This document shows, one piece after another, positions 1 to 10,345 of a stretch of DNA of 64,000 nt. The stretch covers positions 124,001 to 188,000 of the forward strand of contig JAKCOZ010000221.1 of NCBI GenBank assembly GCA_022605955.1. Direction: 5' to 3'. How positions within the stretch are numbered: the first letter of the stretch is position 1; each line of letters begins with the position of its first letter. The notes beneath the pieces are model-generated. The model was given only the letters and a program-made list of their open reading frames with translations, had not been told where the DNA came from and ran no database searches. The DNA is from Rallus limicola. Its lineage: Eukaryota; Chordata; Aves; Gruiformes; Rallidae. The translations under genes and the position numbers were made by a program.

Positions 1-117
1 GAGAAAAGCACCGTAGGAGGTTCCAGGCATGTTCCCTCTTTCCAGGCAAAGGAAAAGGCTGAGAGCCAAAGTGACAGGGTCTGCTCGTGTGTCCTGTTAG
101 GAGGTTTAAGACAAGCT

Positions 118-758
118 ATGCCTTTCAGGCCTAGCTTCTTTACTTTGGGAGTTATTGCTGGACGTTTAGCATGTTTTGAACTGCAGTCTGCTAGGTCCGA
201 GAAAAGCACCGTAGGAGGTTCCAGGCATGTTCCCTCTTTCCAGGCAAAGGAAAAGGCTGAGAGCCAAAGTGACAGGGTCTGCTCGGGTGTCCTGTTAGGA
301 GGTTTCAGACAAGCTATGCCTTTCAGGCCTAGCTTCTTTACTTTGGGAGTTATTGCTGGACGTTTAGCATGTTTTGAATTGCAGTCTGCTAGGGCCGAGA
401 AAAGCACCGTAGGAGGTTCCAGGCATGTTCCCTCTTTCCAGGCAAAGGAAAAGGCTGAGAGCCAAAGTGACAGGGTCTGCTCAGGTGTCCTGTTAGGAGG
501 TTTCAGACAAGCTATGCCTTTCAGGCCTAGCTTCTTTACTTTGGGAGTTATTGCTGGACGTTTAGCATGTTTTGAACTGCAGTCTGCTAGGGCCGAGAAA
601 AGCACCGTAGGAGGTTCCAGGCATGTTCCCTCTTTCCAGGCAAAGGAAAAGGCTGAGAACCAAAGTGACCGGGTCTGCTCGTGTGTCATGTTAGGAGGTA
701 TCAGAAAAGCTATGCCTTTCAGGCCTAGCTTGTCTGAAACCTCCTAACAGGACAAGCT
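118..758 (+). repeat. Three-monomer higher-order block end, copy 1
   Basis: Three monomers with the same ordered variants as 2192-2832 and 3427-4067. The first has CTAGGTCCGAG and CTCGGGTGTCC. The second has GAATTGCAG and CTCAGGTGTCC. The third has GAACCAAAGTGACCGGG, TCATGTTAGG and GGTATCAGAAAAGC. All three copies end in a hairpin junction. Copies 2 and 3 are 1235 bp apart (six monomers plus 47 bp). The shared order of private variants implies block duplication, not independent mutation. Confidence 0.9.
684..754 (+). repeat. Hairpin junction 1 (type example)
   Basis: Left arm 684-712, centre 713-725, right arm 726-754. The right arm is the reverse complement of the consensus 3' end of the monomer. 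The centre reads T-GCCT-TTC-AGGC-C, so four more pairs and a 3-base loop are possible inside one T/C mismatch. The extra material relative to a plain array is 47 bp: a 20-bp monomer start (712-731), 19 inverted bases (732-750) and GACAAGCT (751-758). Here the left arm carries TCATG, GGTATCAG and AAAAGC changes, so it is imperfectly paired. The next block has 4 monomers. Confidence 0.96.
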
Positions 759-1522
759 ATGCCTTTCATGCCTAGCTTCTTTACTTTGGGAGTTATTGCT
801 GGACGTTTAGCATGTTTTGAACTGCAGTCTGCTAGGGCCGAGAAAAGCACCGTAGGAGGTTCCAGGCATGTTCCCTCTTTCCAGGCAAAGGAAAAGGCTG
901 AGAGCCAAAGTGACAGGGTCTGCTCGTGTGTCCTGTTAGGAGGTTTCAGACAAGCTATGCCTTTCAGGCCTAGCTTCTTTACTTTGGGAGTTATTGCTGG
1001 ACGTTTAGCATGTTTTGAACTGCAGTCTGCTAGGGCCGAGAAAAGCACCGTAGGAGGTTCCAGGCATGTTCCCTCTTTCCAGGCAAAGGAAAAGGCTGAG
1101 AGCCAAAGTGACAGGGTCTGCTCGTGTGTCCTGTTAGGAGGTTTCAGACAAGCTATGCCTTTCAGGCCTAGCTTCTTTACTTTGGGAGTTATTGCTGGAC
1201 GTTTAGCATGTTTTGAACTGCAGTCTGCTAGGGCCGAGAAAAGCACCGTAGGAGGTTCCAGGCATGTTCCCTCTTTCCAGGCAAAGGAAAAGGCTGAGAG
1301 CCAAAGTGACAGGGTCTTCTCGTGTGTCCTGTTAGGAGGTTTCAGACAAGCTATGCCTTTCAGGCCTAGCTTCTTTACTTTGGGAGTTATTGCTGGACGT
1401 TTAGCATGTTTTGAGCTGCAGTCTGCTAGGTCCGAGAAAAGCACCGTAGGAGGTTCCAGGCATGTTCCCTCTTTCCAGGCAAAGGAAAAGGCTGAGAGCC
1501 AAAGTGACAGGGTCTGCTCGTG

Positions 1523-1593
1523 TGTCCTGTTAGGAGGTTTCAGACAAGCTATGCCTTTCAGGCCTAGCTTGTCTGAAACCTCCTAACAGGACA
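1523..1593 (+). repeat. Hairpin junction 2 (perfect 29-bp arms)
   Basis: Arms 1523-1551 and 1565-1593 are exact reverse complements. The next block has 6 monomers (1598-2832). Confidence 0.97.
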
Positions 1594-2191
1594 AGCTATG
1601 CCTTTCATGCCTAGCTTCTTTACTTTGGGAGTTATTGCTGGACGTTTAGCATGTTTTGAACTGCAGTCTGCTAGGGCCGAGAAAAGCACCGTAGGAGGTT
1701 CCAGGCATGTTCCCTCTTTCCAGGCAAAGGAAAAGGCTGAGAGCCAAAGTGACAGGGTCTGCTCGTGTGTCCTGTTAGGAGGTTTCAGACAAGCTATGCC
1801 TTTCAGGCCTAGCTTCTTTACTTTGGGAGTTATTGCTGGACGTTTAGCATGTTTTGAGCTGCAGTCTGCTAGGGCCGAGAAAAGCACCGTAGGAGGTTCC
1901 AGGCATGTTCCCTCTTTCCAGGCAAAGGAAAAGGCTGAGAGCCAAAGTGACAGGTGCTGCTCATGTGTCCTGTTAGGAGGTTTCAGACAAGCTATGCCTT
2001 TCAGGCCTAGCTTCTTTACTTTGGGAGTTATTGCTGGACGTTTAGCATGTTTTGAACTGCAGTCTGCTAGGGCCGAGAAAAGCACCGTAGGAGGTTCCAG
2101 GCATGTTCCCTCTTTCCAGGCAAAGGAAAAGGCTGAGAGCCAAAGTGACAGGGTCTGCTCGTGTGTCCTGTTAGGAGGTTTCAGACAAGCT

Positions 2192-2832
2192 ATGCCTTTC
2201 AGGCCTAGCTTCTTTACTTTGGGAGTTATTGCTGGACGTTTAGCATGTTTTGAACTGCAGTCTGCTAGGTCCGAGAAAAGCACCGTAGGAGGTTCCAGGC
2301 ATGTTCCCTCTTTCCAGGCAAAGGAAAAGGCTGAGAGCCAAAGTGACAGGGTCTGCTCGGGTGTCCTGTTAGGAGGTTTCAGACAAGCTATGCCTTTCAG
2401 GCCTAGCTTCTTTACTTTGGGAGTTATTGCTGGACGTTTAGCATGTTTTGAATTGCAGTCTGCTAGGGCCGAGAAAAGCACCGTAGGAGGTTCCAGGCAT
2501 GTTCCCTCTTTCCAGGCAAAGGAAAAGGCTGAGAGCCAAAGTGACAGGGTCTGCTCAGGTGTCCTGTTAGGAGGTTTCAGACAAGCTATGCCTTTCAGGC
2601 CTAGCTTCTTTACTTTGGGAGTTATTGCTGGACGTTTAGCATGTTTTGAACTGCAGTCTGCTAGGGCCGAGAAAAGCACCGTAGGAGGTTCCAGGCATGT
2701 TCCCTCTTTCCAGGCAAAGGAAAAGGCTGAGAACCAAAGTGACCGGGTCTGCTCGTGTGTCATGTTAGGAGGTATCAGAAAAGCTATGCCTTTCAGGCCT
2801 AGCTTGTCTGAAACCTCCTAACAGGACAAGCT
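2192..2832 (+). repeat. Three-monomer higher-order block end, copy 2
   Basis: Same ordered variants as the copies at 118-758 and 3427-4067 (TCCGAG with CTCGGGTG; GAATTGCAG with CTCAGGTG; GACCGGG with GGTATCAGAAAAGC), ending in junction 3. Confidence 0.9.
2758..2828 (+). repeat. Hairpin junction 3
   Basis: The right arm is consensus. The left arm carries the TCATG / GGTATCAG / AAAAGC changes seen in junctions 1 and 4, so these three are copies of one lineage. The next block has 6 monomers. Confidence 0.96.
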
Positions 2833-3426
2833 ATGCCTTTCATGCCTAGCTTCTTTACTTTGGGAGTTATTGCTGGACGTTTAGCATGTTTTGAACTGCA
2901 GTCTGCTAGGGCCGAGAAAAGCACCGTAGGAGGTTCCAGGCATGTTCCCTCTTTCCAGGCAAAGGAAAAGGCTGATAACCAAAGTGACAGGGGCTGCTCG
3001 TGTGTCATGTTAGGAGGTTTCAGACAAGCTATGCCTTTCAGGCCTAGCTTCTTTACTTTGGGAGTTATTGCTGGACGTTTAGCATGTTTTGAACTGAAGT
3101 CTGCTAGGGCCAAGAAAAGCACCGTAGGAGGTTCCAGGCATGTTCCCTCTTTCCAGGCAAAGGAAAAGGCTGAGAGCCAAAGTGACAGGGTCTGCTCGTG
3201 TGTCCTGTTAGGAGGTTTCAGACAAGCTATGCCTTTCAGGCCTAGCTTCTTTACTTTGGGAGTTATTGCTGGACGTTTAGCATGTTTTGAGCTGCAGTCT
3301 GCTAGGGCCGAGAAAAGCACCGTAGGAGGTTCCAGGCATGTTCCCTCTTTCCAGGCAAAGGAAAAGGCTGAGAGCCAAAGTGACAGGGTCTGCTCGTGTG
3401 TCCTGTTAGGAGGTTTAAGACAAGCT

Positions 3427-4067
3427 ATGCCTTTCAGGCCTAGCTTCTTTACTTTGGGAGTTATTGCTGGACGTTTAGCATGTTTTGAACTGCAGTCTGC
3501 TAGGTCCGAGAAAAGCACCGTAGGAGGTTCCAGGCATGTTCCCTCTTTCCAGGCAAAGGAAAAGGCTGAGAGCCAAAGTGACAGGGTCTGCTCGGGTGTC
3601 CTGTTAGGAGGTTTCAGACAAGCTATGCCTTTCAGGCCTAGCTTCTTTACTTTGGGAGTTATTGCTGGACGTTTAGCATGTTTTGAATTGCAGTCTGCTA
3701 GGGCCGAGAAAAGCACCGTAGGAGGTTCCAGGCATGTTCCCTCTTTCCAGGCAAAGGAAAAGGCTGAGAGCCAAAGTGACAGGGTCTGCTCAGGTGTCCT
3801 GTTAGGAGGTTTCAGACAAGCTATGCCTTTCAGGCCTAGCTTCTTTACTTTGGGAGTTATTGCTGGACGTTTAGCATGTTTTGAACTGCAGTCTGCTAGG
3901 GCCGAGAAAAGCACCGTAGGAGGTTCCAGGCATGTTCCCTCTTTCCAGGCAAAGGAAAAGGCTGAGAACCAAAGTGACCGGGTCTGCTCGTGTGTCATGT
4001 TAGGAGGTATCAGAAAAGCTATGCCTTTCAGGCCTAGCTTGTCTGAAACCTCCTAACAGGACAAGCT
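3427..4067 (+). repeat. Three-monomer higher-order block end, copy 3
   Basis: Third copy of the block at 118-758 and 2192-2832. The monomer just upstream has GGTTTAAGAC (near 3413), also found near 102, so the homology with copy 1 extends further left than with copy 2. Confidence 0.9.
3993..4063 (+). repeat. Hairpin junction 4
   Basis: Same left-arm changes as junctions 1 and 3; right arm consensus. The next block has 10 monomers plus one 1-bp insertion (4068-6095). Confidence 0.96.
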
Positions 4068-4265
4068 ATGCCTTTCATGCCTAGCTTCTTTACTTTGGGA
4101 GTTATTGCTGGACGTTTAGCATGTTTTGAACTGCAGTCTGCTAGGGCCGAGAAAAGCACCGTAGGAGGTTCCAGGCATGTTCCCTCTTTCCAGGCAAAGG
4201 AAAAGGCTGATAACCAAAGTGACAGGGGCTGCTCGTGTGTCATGTTAGGAGGTTTCAGACAAGCT

Positions 4266-5256
4266 ATGCCTTTCATGCCTAGCTTCTTTACTTTGGGAGT
4301 TATTGCTGGACGTTTAGCATGTTTTGAACTGCAGTCTGCTAGGGCCGAGAAAAGCACCGTAGGAGGTTCCAGGCATGTTCCCTCTTTCCAGGCAAAGGAA
4401 AAGGCTGAGAGCCAAAGTGACAGGGGCTGCTCATGTGTCCTGTTAGGAGGTTTCAGACAAGCTATGCCTTTCAGGCCTAGCTTCTTTACTTTGGGAGTTA
4501 TTGCTATACGTTTAGCATGTTTTGAGCTGCAGTCTGCTAGGGCCGAGAAAAGCACCGTAGGAGGTTCCAGGCATGTTCCCTCTTTCCAGGCAAAGGAAAA
4601 AGCTGAGAGCCAAAGTGAAAGGGTTTGCTCGTGTGTCCTGTTAGGAGGTTTCAGACAAGCTATGCCTTTCAGGCCTAGCTTCTTTACTTTGGGAGTTATT
4701 GCTGGACGTTTAGCATGTTTTGAATTGCAGTCTGCTAGGGCCGAGAAAAGCACCGTAGGAGGTTCCAGGCATGTTCCCTCTTTCCAGGCAAAGGAAAAGG
4801 CTGAGAGCCAAAGTGACAGGGTCTGCTTGTGTGTCCTGTTAGGAGGTTTCAGACAAGCTATGCCTTTCAGGCCTAGCTTCTTTACTTTGGGAGTTATTGC
4901 TGGACGTTTAGCATGTTTTGAACTGCAGTCTGCTAGGGCCGAGAAAAGCACCGTAGGAGGTTCCAGGCATGTTCCCTCTTTCCAGGCAAAGGAAAAGGCT
5001 GAGAACCAAAGTGACAGGGGCTGCTCGTGTGTCATGTTAGGAGGTTTCAGACAAGCTATGCCTTTCAGGCCTAGCTTCTTTACTTTGGGAGTTATTGCTG
5101 GACGTTTAGCATGTTTTGAACTGCAGTCTGCTAGGGCCGAGAAAAGCACCGTAGGAGGTTCCAGGCATGTTCCCTCTTTCCAGGCAAAGGAAAAGGCTGA
5201 GAGCCAAAGTGACAGGGTCTGCTCGTGTGTCCTGTTAGAGAGGTTTCAGACAAGCT
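4266..5256 (+). repeat. Five-monomer 'ATACG' higher-order block, copy 1
   Basis: Ordered monomer variants: (1) TTTCATGCC start with GACAGGGGC and CTCATGTG; (2) ATTGCTATACG and TTTTGAGCTG with AGTGAAAGGGTTTGC; (3) GAATTGCAG with CTGCTTGTG; (4) GAGAACC with GGGGC and TCATGTTAGG; (5) an ordinary monomer ending in GTTAGAGAGG, a 1-bp insertion at 5239. Length 991 bp. The first monomer has the junction-linked T but no junction in front of it. Confidence 0.92.
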
Positions 5257-6020
5257 ATGCCTTTCAGGCCTAGCTTCTTTACTTTGGGAGTTATTGCTGG
5301 ACGTTTAGCATGTTTTGAACTGCAGTCTGCTAGGGCCGAGAAAAGCACCGTAGGAGGTTCCAGGCATGTTCCCTCTTTCCAGGCAAAGGAAAAGGCTGAG
5401 AGCCAAAGTGACAGGGTCTGCTCGTGTGTCCTGTTAGGAGGTTTCAGACAAGCTATGCCTTTCAGGCCTAGCTTCTTTACTTTGGGAGTTATTGCTGGAC
5501 GTTTAGCATGTTTTGAACTGCAGTCTGCTAGGGCCGAGAAAAGCACCGGAGGAGGTTCCAGGCATGTTCCCTCTTTCCAGGCAAAGGAAAAGGCTGAGAG
5601 CCAAAGTGACAGGGGCTGCTCGGGTGTCCTGTTAGGAGCTTTCAGACAAGCTATGCCTTTCAGGCCTAGCTTCTTTACTTTGGGAGTTATTGCTGGACGT
5701 TTAGCATGTTTTGAATTGCAGTCTGCTAGGGCCGAGAAAAGCACCGTAGGAGGTTCCAGGCATGTTCCCTCTTTCCAGGCAAAGGAAAAGGCTGAGAGCC
5801 AAAGTGACAGGGTCTTCTCGTGTGTCCTGTTAGGAGGTTTCAGACAAGCTATGCCTTTCAGGCCTAGCTTCTTTACTTTGGGAGTTATTGCTGGACGTTT
5901 AGCATGTTTTGAACTGCAGTCTGCTAGGGCCGAGAAAAGCACCGTAGGAGGTTCCAGGCATGTTCCCTCTTTCCAGGCAAAGGAAAAGGCTGAGAACCAA
6001 AGTGACCGGGTCTGCTCGTG

Positions 6021-6091
6021 TGTCATGTTAGGAGGTTTCAGACAAGCTATGCCTTTCAGGCCTAGCTTGTCTGAAACCTCCTAACAGGACA
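6021..6091 (+). repeat. Hairpin junction 5
   Basis: One mismatch: the left arm has TCATG for TCCTG. The next block has 8 monomers. Confidence 0.96.
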
Positions 6092-6095
6092 AGCT

Positions 6096-7085
6096 ATGCC
6101 TTTCATGCCTAGCTTCTTTACTTTGGGAGTTATTGCTGGACGTTTAGCATGTTTTGAACTGCAGTCTGCTAGGGCCGAGAAAAGCACCGTAGGAGGTTCC
6201 AGGCATGTTCCCTCTTTCCAGGCAAAGGAAAAGGCTGAGAGCCAAAGTGACAGGGGCTGCTCATGTGTCCTGTTAGGAGGTTTCAGACAAGCTATGCCTT
6301 TCAGGCCTAGCTTCTTTACTTTGGGAGTTATTGCTATACGTTTAGCATGTTTTGAGCTGCAGTCTGCTAGGGCCGAGAAAAGCACCGTAGGAGGTTCCAG
6401 GCATGTTCCCTCTTTCCAAGCAAAGGAAAAAGCTGAGAGCCAAAGTGAAAGGGTTTGCTCGTGTGTCCTGTTAGGAGGTTTCAGACAAGCTATGCCTTTC
6501 AGGCCTAGCTTCTTTACTTTGGGAGTTATTGCTGGACGTTTAGCATGTTTTGAATTGCAGTCTGCTAGGGCCGAGAAAAGCACCGTAGGAGGTTCCAGGC
6601 ATGTTCCCTCTTTCCAGGCAAAGGAAAAGGCTGAGAGCCAAAGTGACAGGGTCTGCTTGTGTGTCCTGTTAGGAGGTTTCAGACAAGCTATGCCTTTCAG
6701 GCCTAGCTTCTTTACTTTGGGAGTTATTGCTGGACGTTTAGCATGTTTTGAACTGCAGTCTGCTAGGGCCGAGAAAAGCACCGTAGGAGGTTCCAGGCAT
6801 GTTCCCTCTTTCCAGGCAAAGGAAAAGGCTGAGAACCAAAGTGACAGGGGCTGCTCGTGTGTCATGTTAGGAGGTTTCAGACAAGCTATGCCTTTCAGGC
6901 CTAGCTTCTTTACTTTGGGAGTTATTGCTGGACGTTTAGCATGTTTTGAACTGCAGTCTGCTAGGGCCGAGAAAAGCACCGTAGGAGGTTCCAGGCATGT
7001 TCCCTCTTTCCAGGCAAAGGAAAAGGCTGAGAGCCAAAGTGACAGGGTCTGCTCGTGTGTCCTGTTAGGAGGTTTCAGACAAGCT
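6096..7085 (+). repeat. Five-monomer 'ATACG' block, copy 2 (no 1-bp insertion)
   Basis: Same ordered variants as 4266-5256, but it lies directly behind a hairpin junction and lacks the GTTAGAGAGG insertion. It carries TTTCCAAGC in the ATACG monomer, as do the copies at 7727, 8916 and 13367. It therefore separates the junction state from the insertion state within one block family. Confidence 0.9.
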
Positions 7086-7651
7086 ATGCCTTTCAGGCCT
7101 AGCTTCTTTACTTTGGGAGTTATTGCTGGACGTTTAGCATGTTTTGAACTGCAGTCTGCTAGGTCCGAGAAAAGCACCGTAGGAGGTTCCAGGCATGTTC
7201 CCTCTTTCCAGGCAAAGGAAAAGGCTGAGAGCCAAAGTGACAGGGTCTGCTCGGGTGTCCTGTTAGGAGCTTTCAGACAAGCTATGCCTTTCAGGCCTAG
7301 CTTCTTTACTTTGGGAGTTATTGCTGGACGTTTAGCATGTTTTGAATTGCAGTCTGCTAGGGCCGAGAAAAGCACCGTAGGAGGTTCCAGGCATGTTCCC
7401 TCTTTCCAGGCAAAGGAAAAGGCTGAGAGCCAAAGTGACAGGGTCTGCTCGTGTGTCCTGTTAGGAGGTTTCAGACAAGCTATGCCTTTCAGGCCTAGCT
7501 TCTTTACTTTGGGAGTTATTGCTGGACGTTTAGCATGTTTTGAACTGCAGTCTGCTAGGGCCGAGAAAAGCACCGTAGGAGGTTCCAGGCATGTTCCCTC
7601 TTTCCAGGCAAAGGAAAAGGCTGAGAACCAAAGTGACCGGGTCTGCTCGTG

Positions 7652-7722
7652 TGTCATGTTAGGAGGTTTCAGACAAGCTATGCCTTTCAGGCCTAGCTTG
7701 TCTGAAACCTCCTAACAGGACA
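7652..7722 (+). repeat. Hairpin junction 6
   Basis: One mismatch (left arm TCATG). The next block has 13 monomers and two 1-bp insertions (7727-10349). Confidence 0.96.
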
Positions 7723-7726
7723 AGCT

Positions 7727-8717
7727 ATGCCTTTCATGCCTAGCTTCTTTACTTTGGGAGTTATTGCTGTACGTTTAGCATGTTTTGAACTGCAGTCTGC
7801 TAGGGCCGAGAAAAGCACCGTAGGAGGTTCCAGGCATGTTCCCTCTTTCCAGGCAAAGGAAAAGGCTGAGAGCCAAAGTGACAGGGGCTGCTCATGTGTC
7901 CTGTTAGGAGGTTTCAGACAAGCTATGCCTTTCAGGCCTAGCTTCTTTACTTTGGGAGTTATTGCTATACGTTTAGCATGTTTTGAGCTGCAGTCTGCTA
8001 GGGCCGAGAAAAGCACCGTAGGAGGTTCCAGGCATGTTCCCTCTTTCCAAGCAAAGGAAAAAGCTGAGAGCCAAAGTGAAAGGGTTTGCTCGTGTGTCCT
8101 GTTAGGAGGTTTCAGACAAGCTATGCCTTTCAGGCCTAGCTTCTTTACTTTGGGAGTTATTGCTGGACGTTTAGCATGTTTTGAATTGCAGTCTGCTAGG
8201 GCCGAGAAAAGCACCGTAGGAGGTTCCAGGCATGTTCCCTCTTTCCAGGCAAAGGAAAAGGCTGAGAGCCAAAGTGACAGGGTCTGCTTGTGTGTCCTGT
8301 TAGGAGGTTTCAGACAAGCTATGCCTTTCAGGCCTAGCTTCTTTACTTTGGGAGTTATTGCTGGACGTTTAGCATGTTTTGAACTGCAGTCTGCTAGGGC
8401 CGAGAAAAGCACCGTAGGAGGTTCCAGGCATGTTCCCTCTTTCCAGGCAAAGGAAAAGGCTGAGAACCAAAGTGACAGGGGCTGCTCGTGTGTCATGTTA
8501 GGAGGTTTCAGACAAGCTATGCCTTTCAGGCCTAGCTTCTTTACTTTGGGAGTTATTGCTGGACGTTTAGCATGTTTTGAACTGCAGTCTGCTAGGGCCG
8601 AGAAAAGCACCGTAGGAGGTTCCAGGCATGTTCCCTCTTTCCAGGCAAAGGAAAAGGCTGAGAGCCAAAGTGACAGGGTCTGCTCGTGTGTCCTGTTAGA
8701 GAGGTTTCAGACAAGCT
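7727..8717 (+). repeat. Five-monomer 'ATACG' block, copy 3
   Basis: Directly behind a junction, with the 1-bp insertion at 8700. The first monomer has a private change (ATTGCTGTACG). Confidence 0.92.
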
Positions 8718-8915
8718 ATGCCTTTCAGGCCTAGCTTCTTTACTTTGGGAGTTATTGCTGGACGTTTAGCATGTTTTGAACTGCAGTCTGCTAGGGCCGA
8801 GAAAAGCAACGTAGGAGGTTCCAGGCATGTTCCCTCTTTCCAGGCAAAGGAAAAGGCTGAGAACCAAAGTGACAGGGACTGCTCGTGTGTCCTGTTAGGA
8901 GGTTTCAGACAAGCT

Positions 8916-9906
8916 ATGCCTTTCAGGCCTAGCTTCTTTACTTTGGGAGTTATTGCTGGACGTTTAGCATGTTTTGAATTGCAGTCTGCTAGGGCCGAGA
9001 AAAGCACCGTAGGAGGTTCCAGGCATGTTCCCTCTTTCCAGGCAAAGGAAAAGGCTGAGAGCCAAAGTGACAGGGGCTGCTCATGTGTCCTGTTAGGAGG
9101 TTTCAGACAAGCTATGCCTTTCAGGCCTAGCTTCTTTACTTTGGGAGTTATTGCTATACGTTTAGCATGTTTTGAGCTGCAGTCTGCTAGGGCCGAGAAA
9201 AGCACCGTAGGAGGTTCCAGGCATGTTCCCTCTTTCCAAGCAAAGGAAAAAGCTGAGAGCCAAAGTGAAAGGGTTTGCTCGTGTGTCCTGTTAGGAGGTT
9301 TCAGACAAGCTATGCCTTTCAGGCCTAGCTTCTTTACTTTGGGAGTTATTGCTGGACGTTTAGCATGTTTTGAATTGCAGTCTGCTAGGGCCGAGAAAAG
9401 CACCGTAGGAGGTTCCAGGCATGTTCCCTCTTTCCAGGCAAAGGAAAAGGCTGAGAGCCAAAGTGACAGGGTCTGCTTGTGTGTCCTGTTAGGAGGTTTC
9501 AGACAAGCTATGCCTTTCAGGCCTAGCTTCTTTACTTTGGGAGTTATTGCTGGACGTTTAGCATGTTTTGAACTGCAGTCTGCTAGGGCCGAGAAAAGCA
9601 CCGTAGGAGGTTCCAGGCATGTTCCCTCTTTCCAGGCAAAGGAAAAGGCTGAGAACCAAAGTGACAGGGGCTGCTCGTGTGTCATGTTAGGAGGTTTCAG
9701 ACAAGCTATGCCTTTCAGGCCTAGCTTCTTTACTTTGGGAGTTATTGCTGGACGTTTAGCATGTTTTGAACTGCAGTCTGCTAGGGCCGAGAAAAGCACC
9801 GTAGGAGGTTCCAGGCATGTTCCCTCTTTCCAGGCAAAGGAAAAGGCTGAGAGCCAAAGTGACAGGGTCTGCTCGTGTGTCCTGTTAGAGAGGTTTCAGA
9901 CAAGCT
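8916..9906 (+). repeat. Five-monomer 'ATACG' block, copy 4
   Basis: Same ordered variants, insertion at 9889. The first monomer has the ordinary TTTCAGGCC and no junction. This is the third state for the same position in this block family (junction plus T, T alone, neither). Confidence 0.92.
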
Positions 9907-10274
9907 ATGCCTTTCAGGCCTAGCTTCTTTACTTTGGGAGTTATTGCTGGACGTTTAGCATGTTTTGAACTGCAGTCTGCTAGGGCCGAGAAAAGCAACG
10001 TAGGAGGTTCCAGGCATGTTCCCTCTTTCCAGGCAAAGGAAAAGGCTGAGAACCAAAGTGACAGGGACTGCTCGTGTGTCCTGTTAGGAGGTTTCAGACA
10101 AGCTATGCCTTTCAGGCCTAGCTTCTTTACTTTGGGAGTTATTGCTGGACGTTTAGCATGTTTTGAATTGCAGTCTGCTAGGGCCGAGAAAAGCACCGTA
10201 GGAGGTTCCAGGCATGTTCCCTCTTTCCAGGCAAAGGAAAAGGCTGAGAGCCAAAGTGACAGGGTCTGCTCGTG

Positions 10275-10345
10275 TGTCCTGTTAGGAGCTTTCAGACAAG
10301 CGATGCCTTTCAGGCCTAGCTTGTCTGAAACCTCCTAACAGGACA
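10275..10345 (+). repeat. Hairpin junction 7
   Basis: Two left-arm changes (GGAGCTTTC and AAGCGATG); right arm consensus. The next block has 6 monomers. Confidence 0.95.

Noticed and set aside
684..754. Bacterial-type intrinsic terminator at the hairpins
   Set aside because: No T-run follows the right arm, the stem is far longer than usual, and the context is a eukaryotic-type satellite.
712..758. 47-bp segment as an inserted transposon or MITE
   Set aside because: All 47 bases can be explained as direct and inverted copies of the monomer itself. There is no foreign sequence and no target duplication other than monomer sequence.
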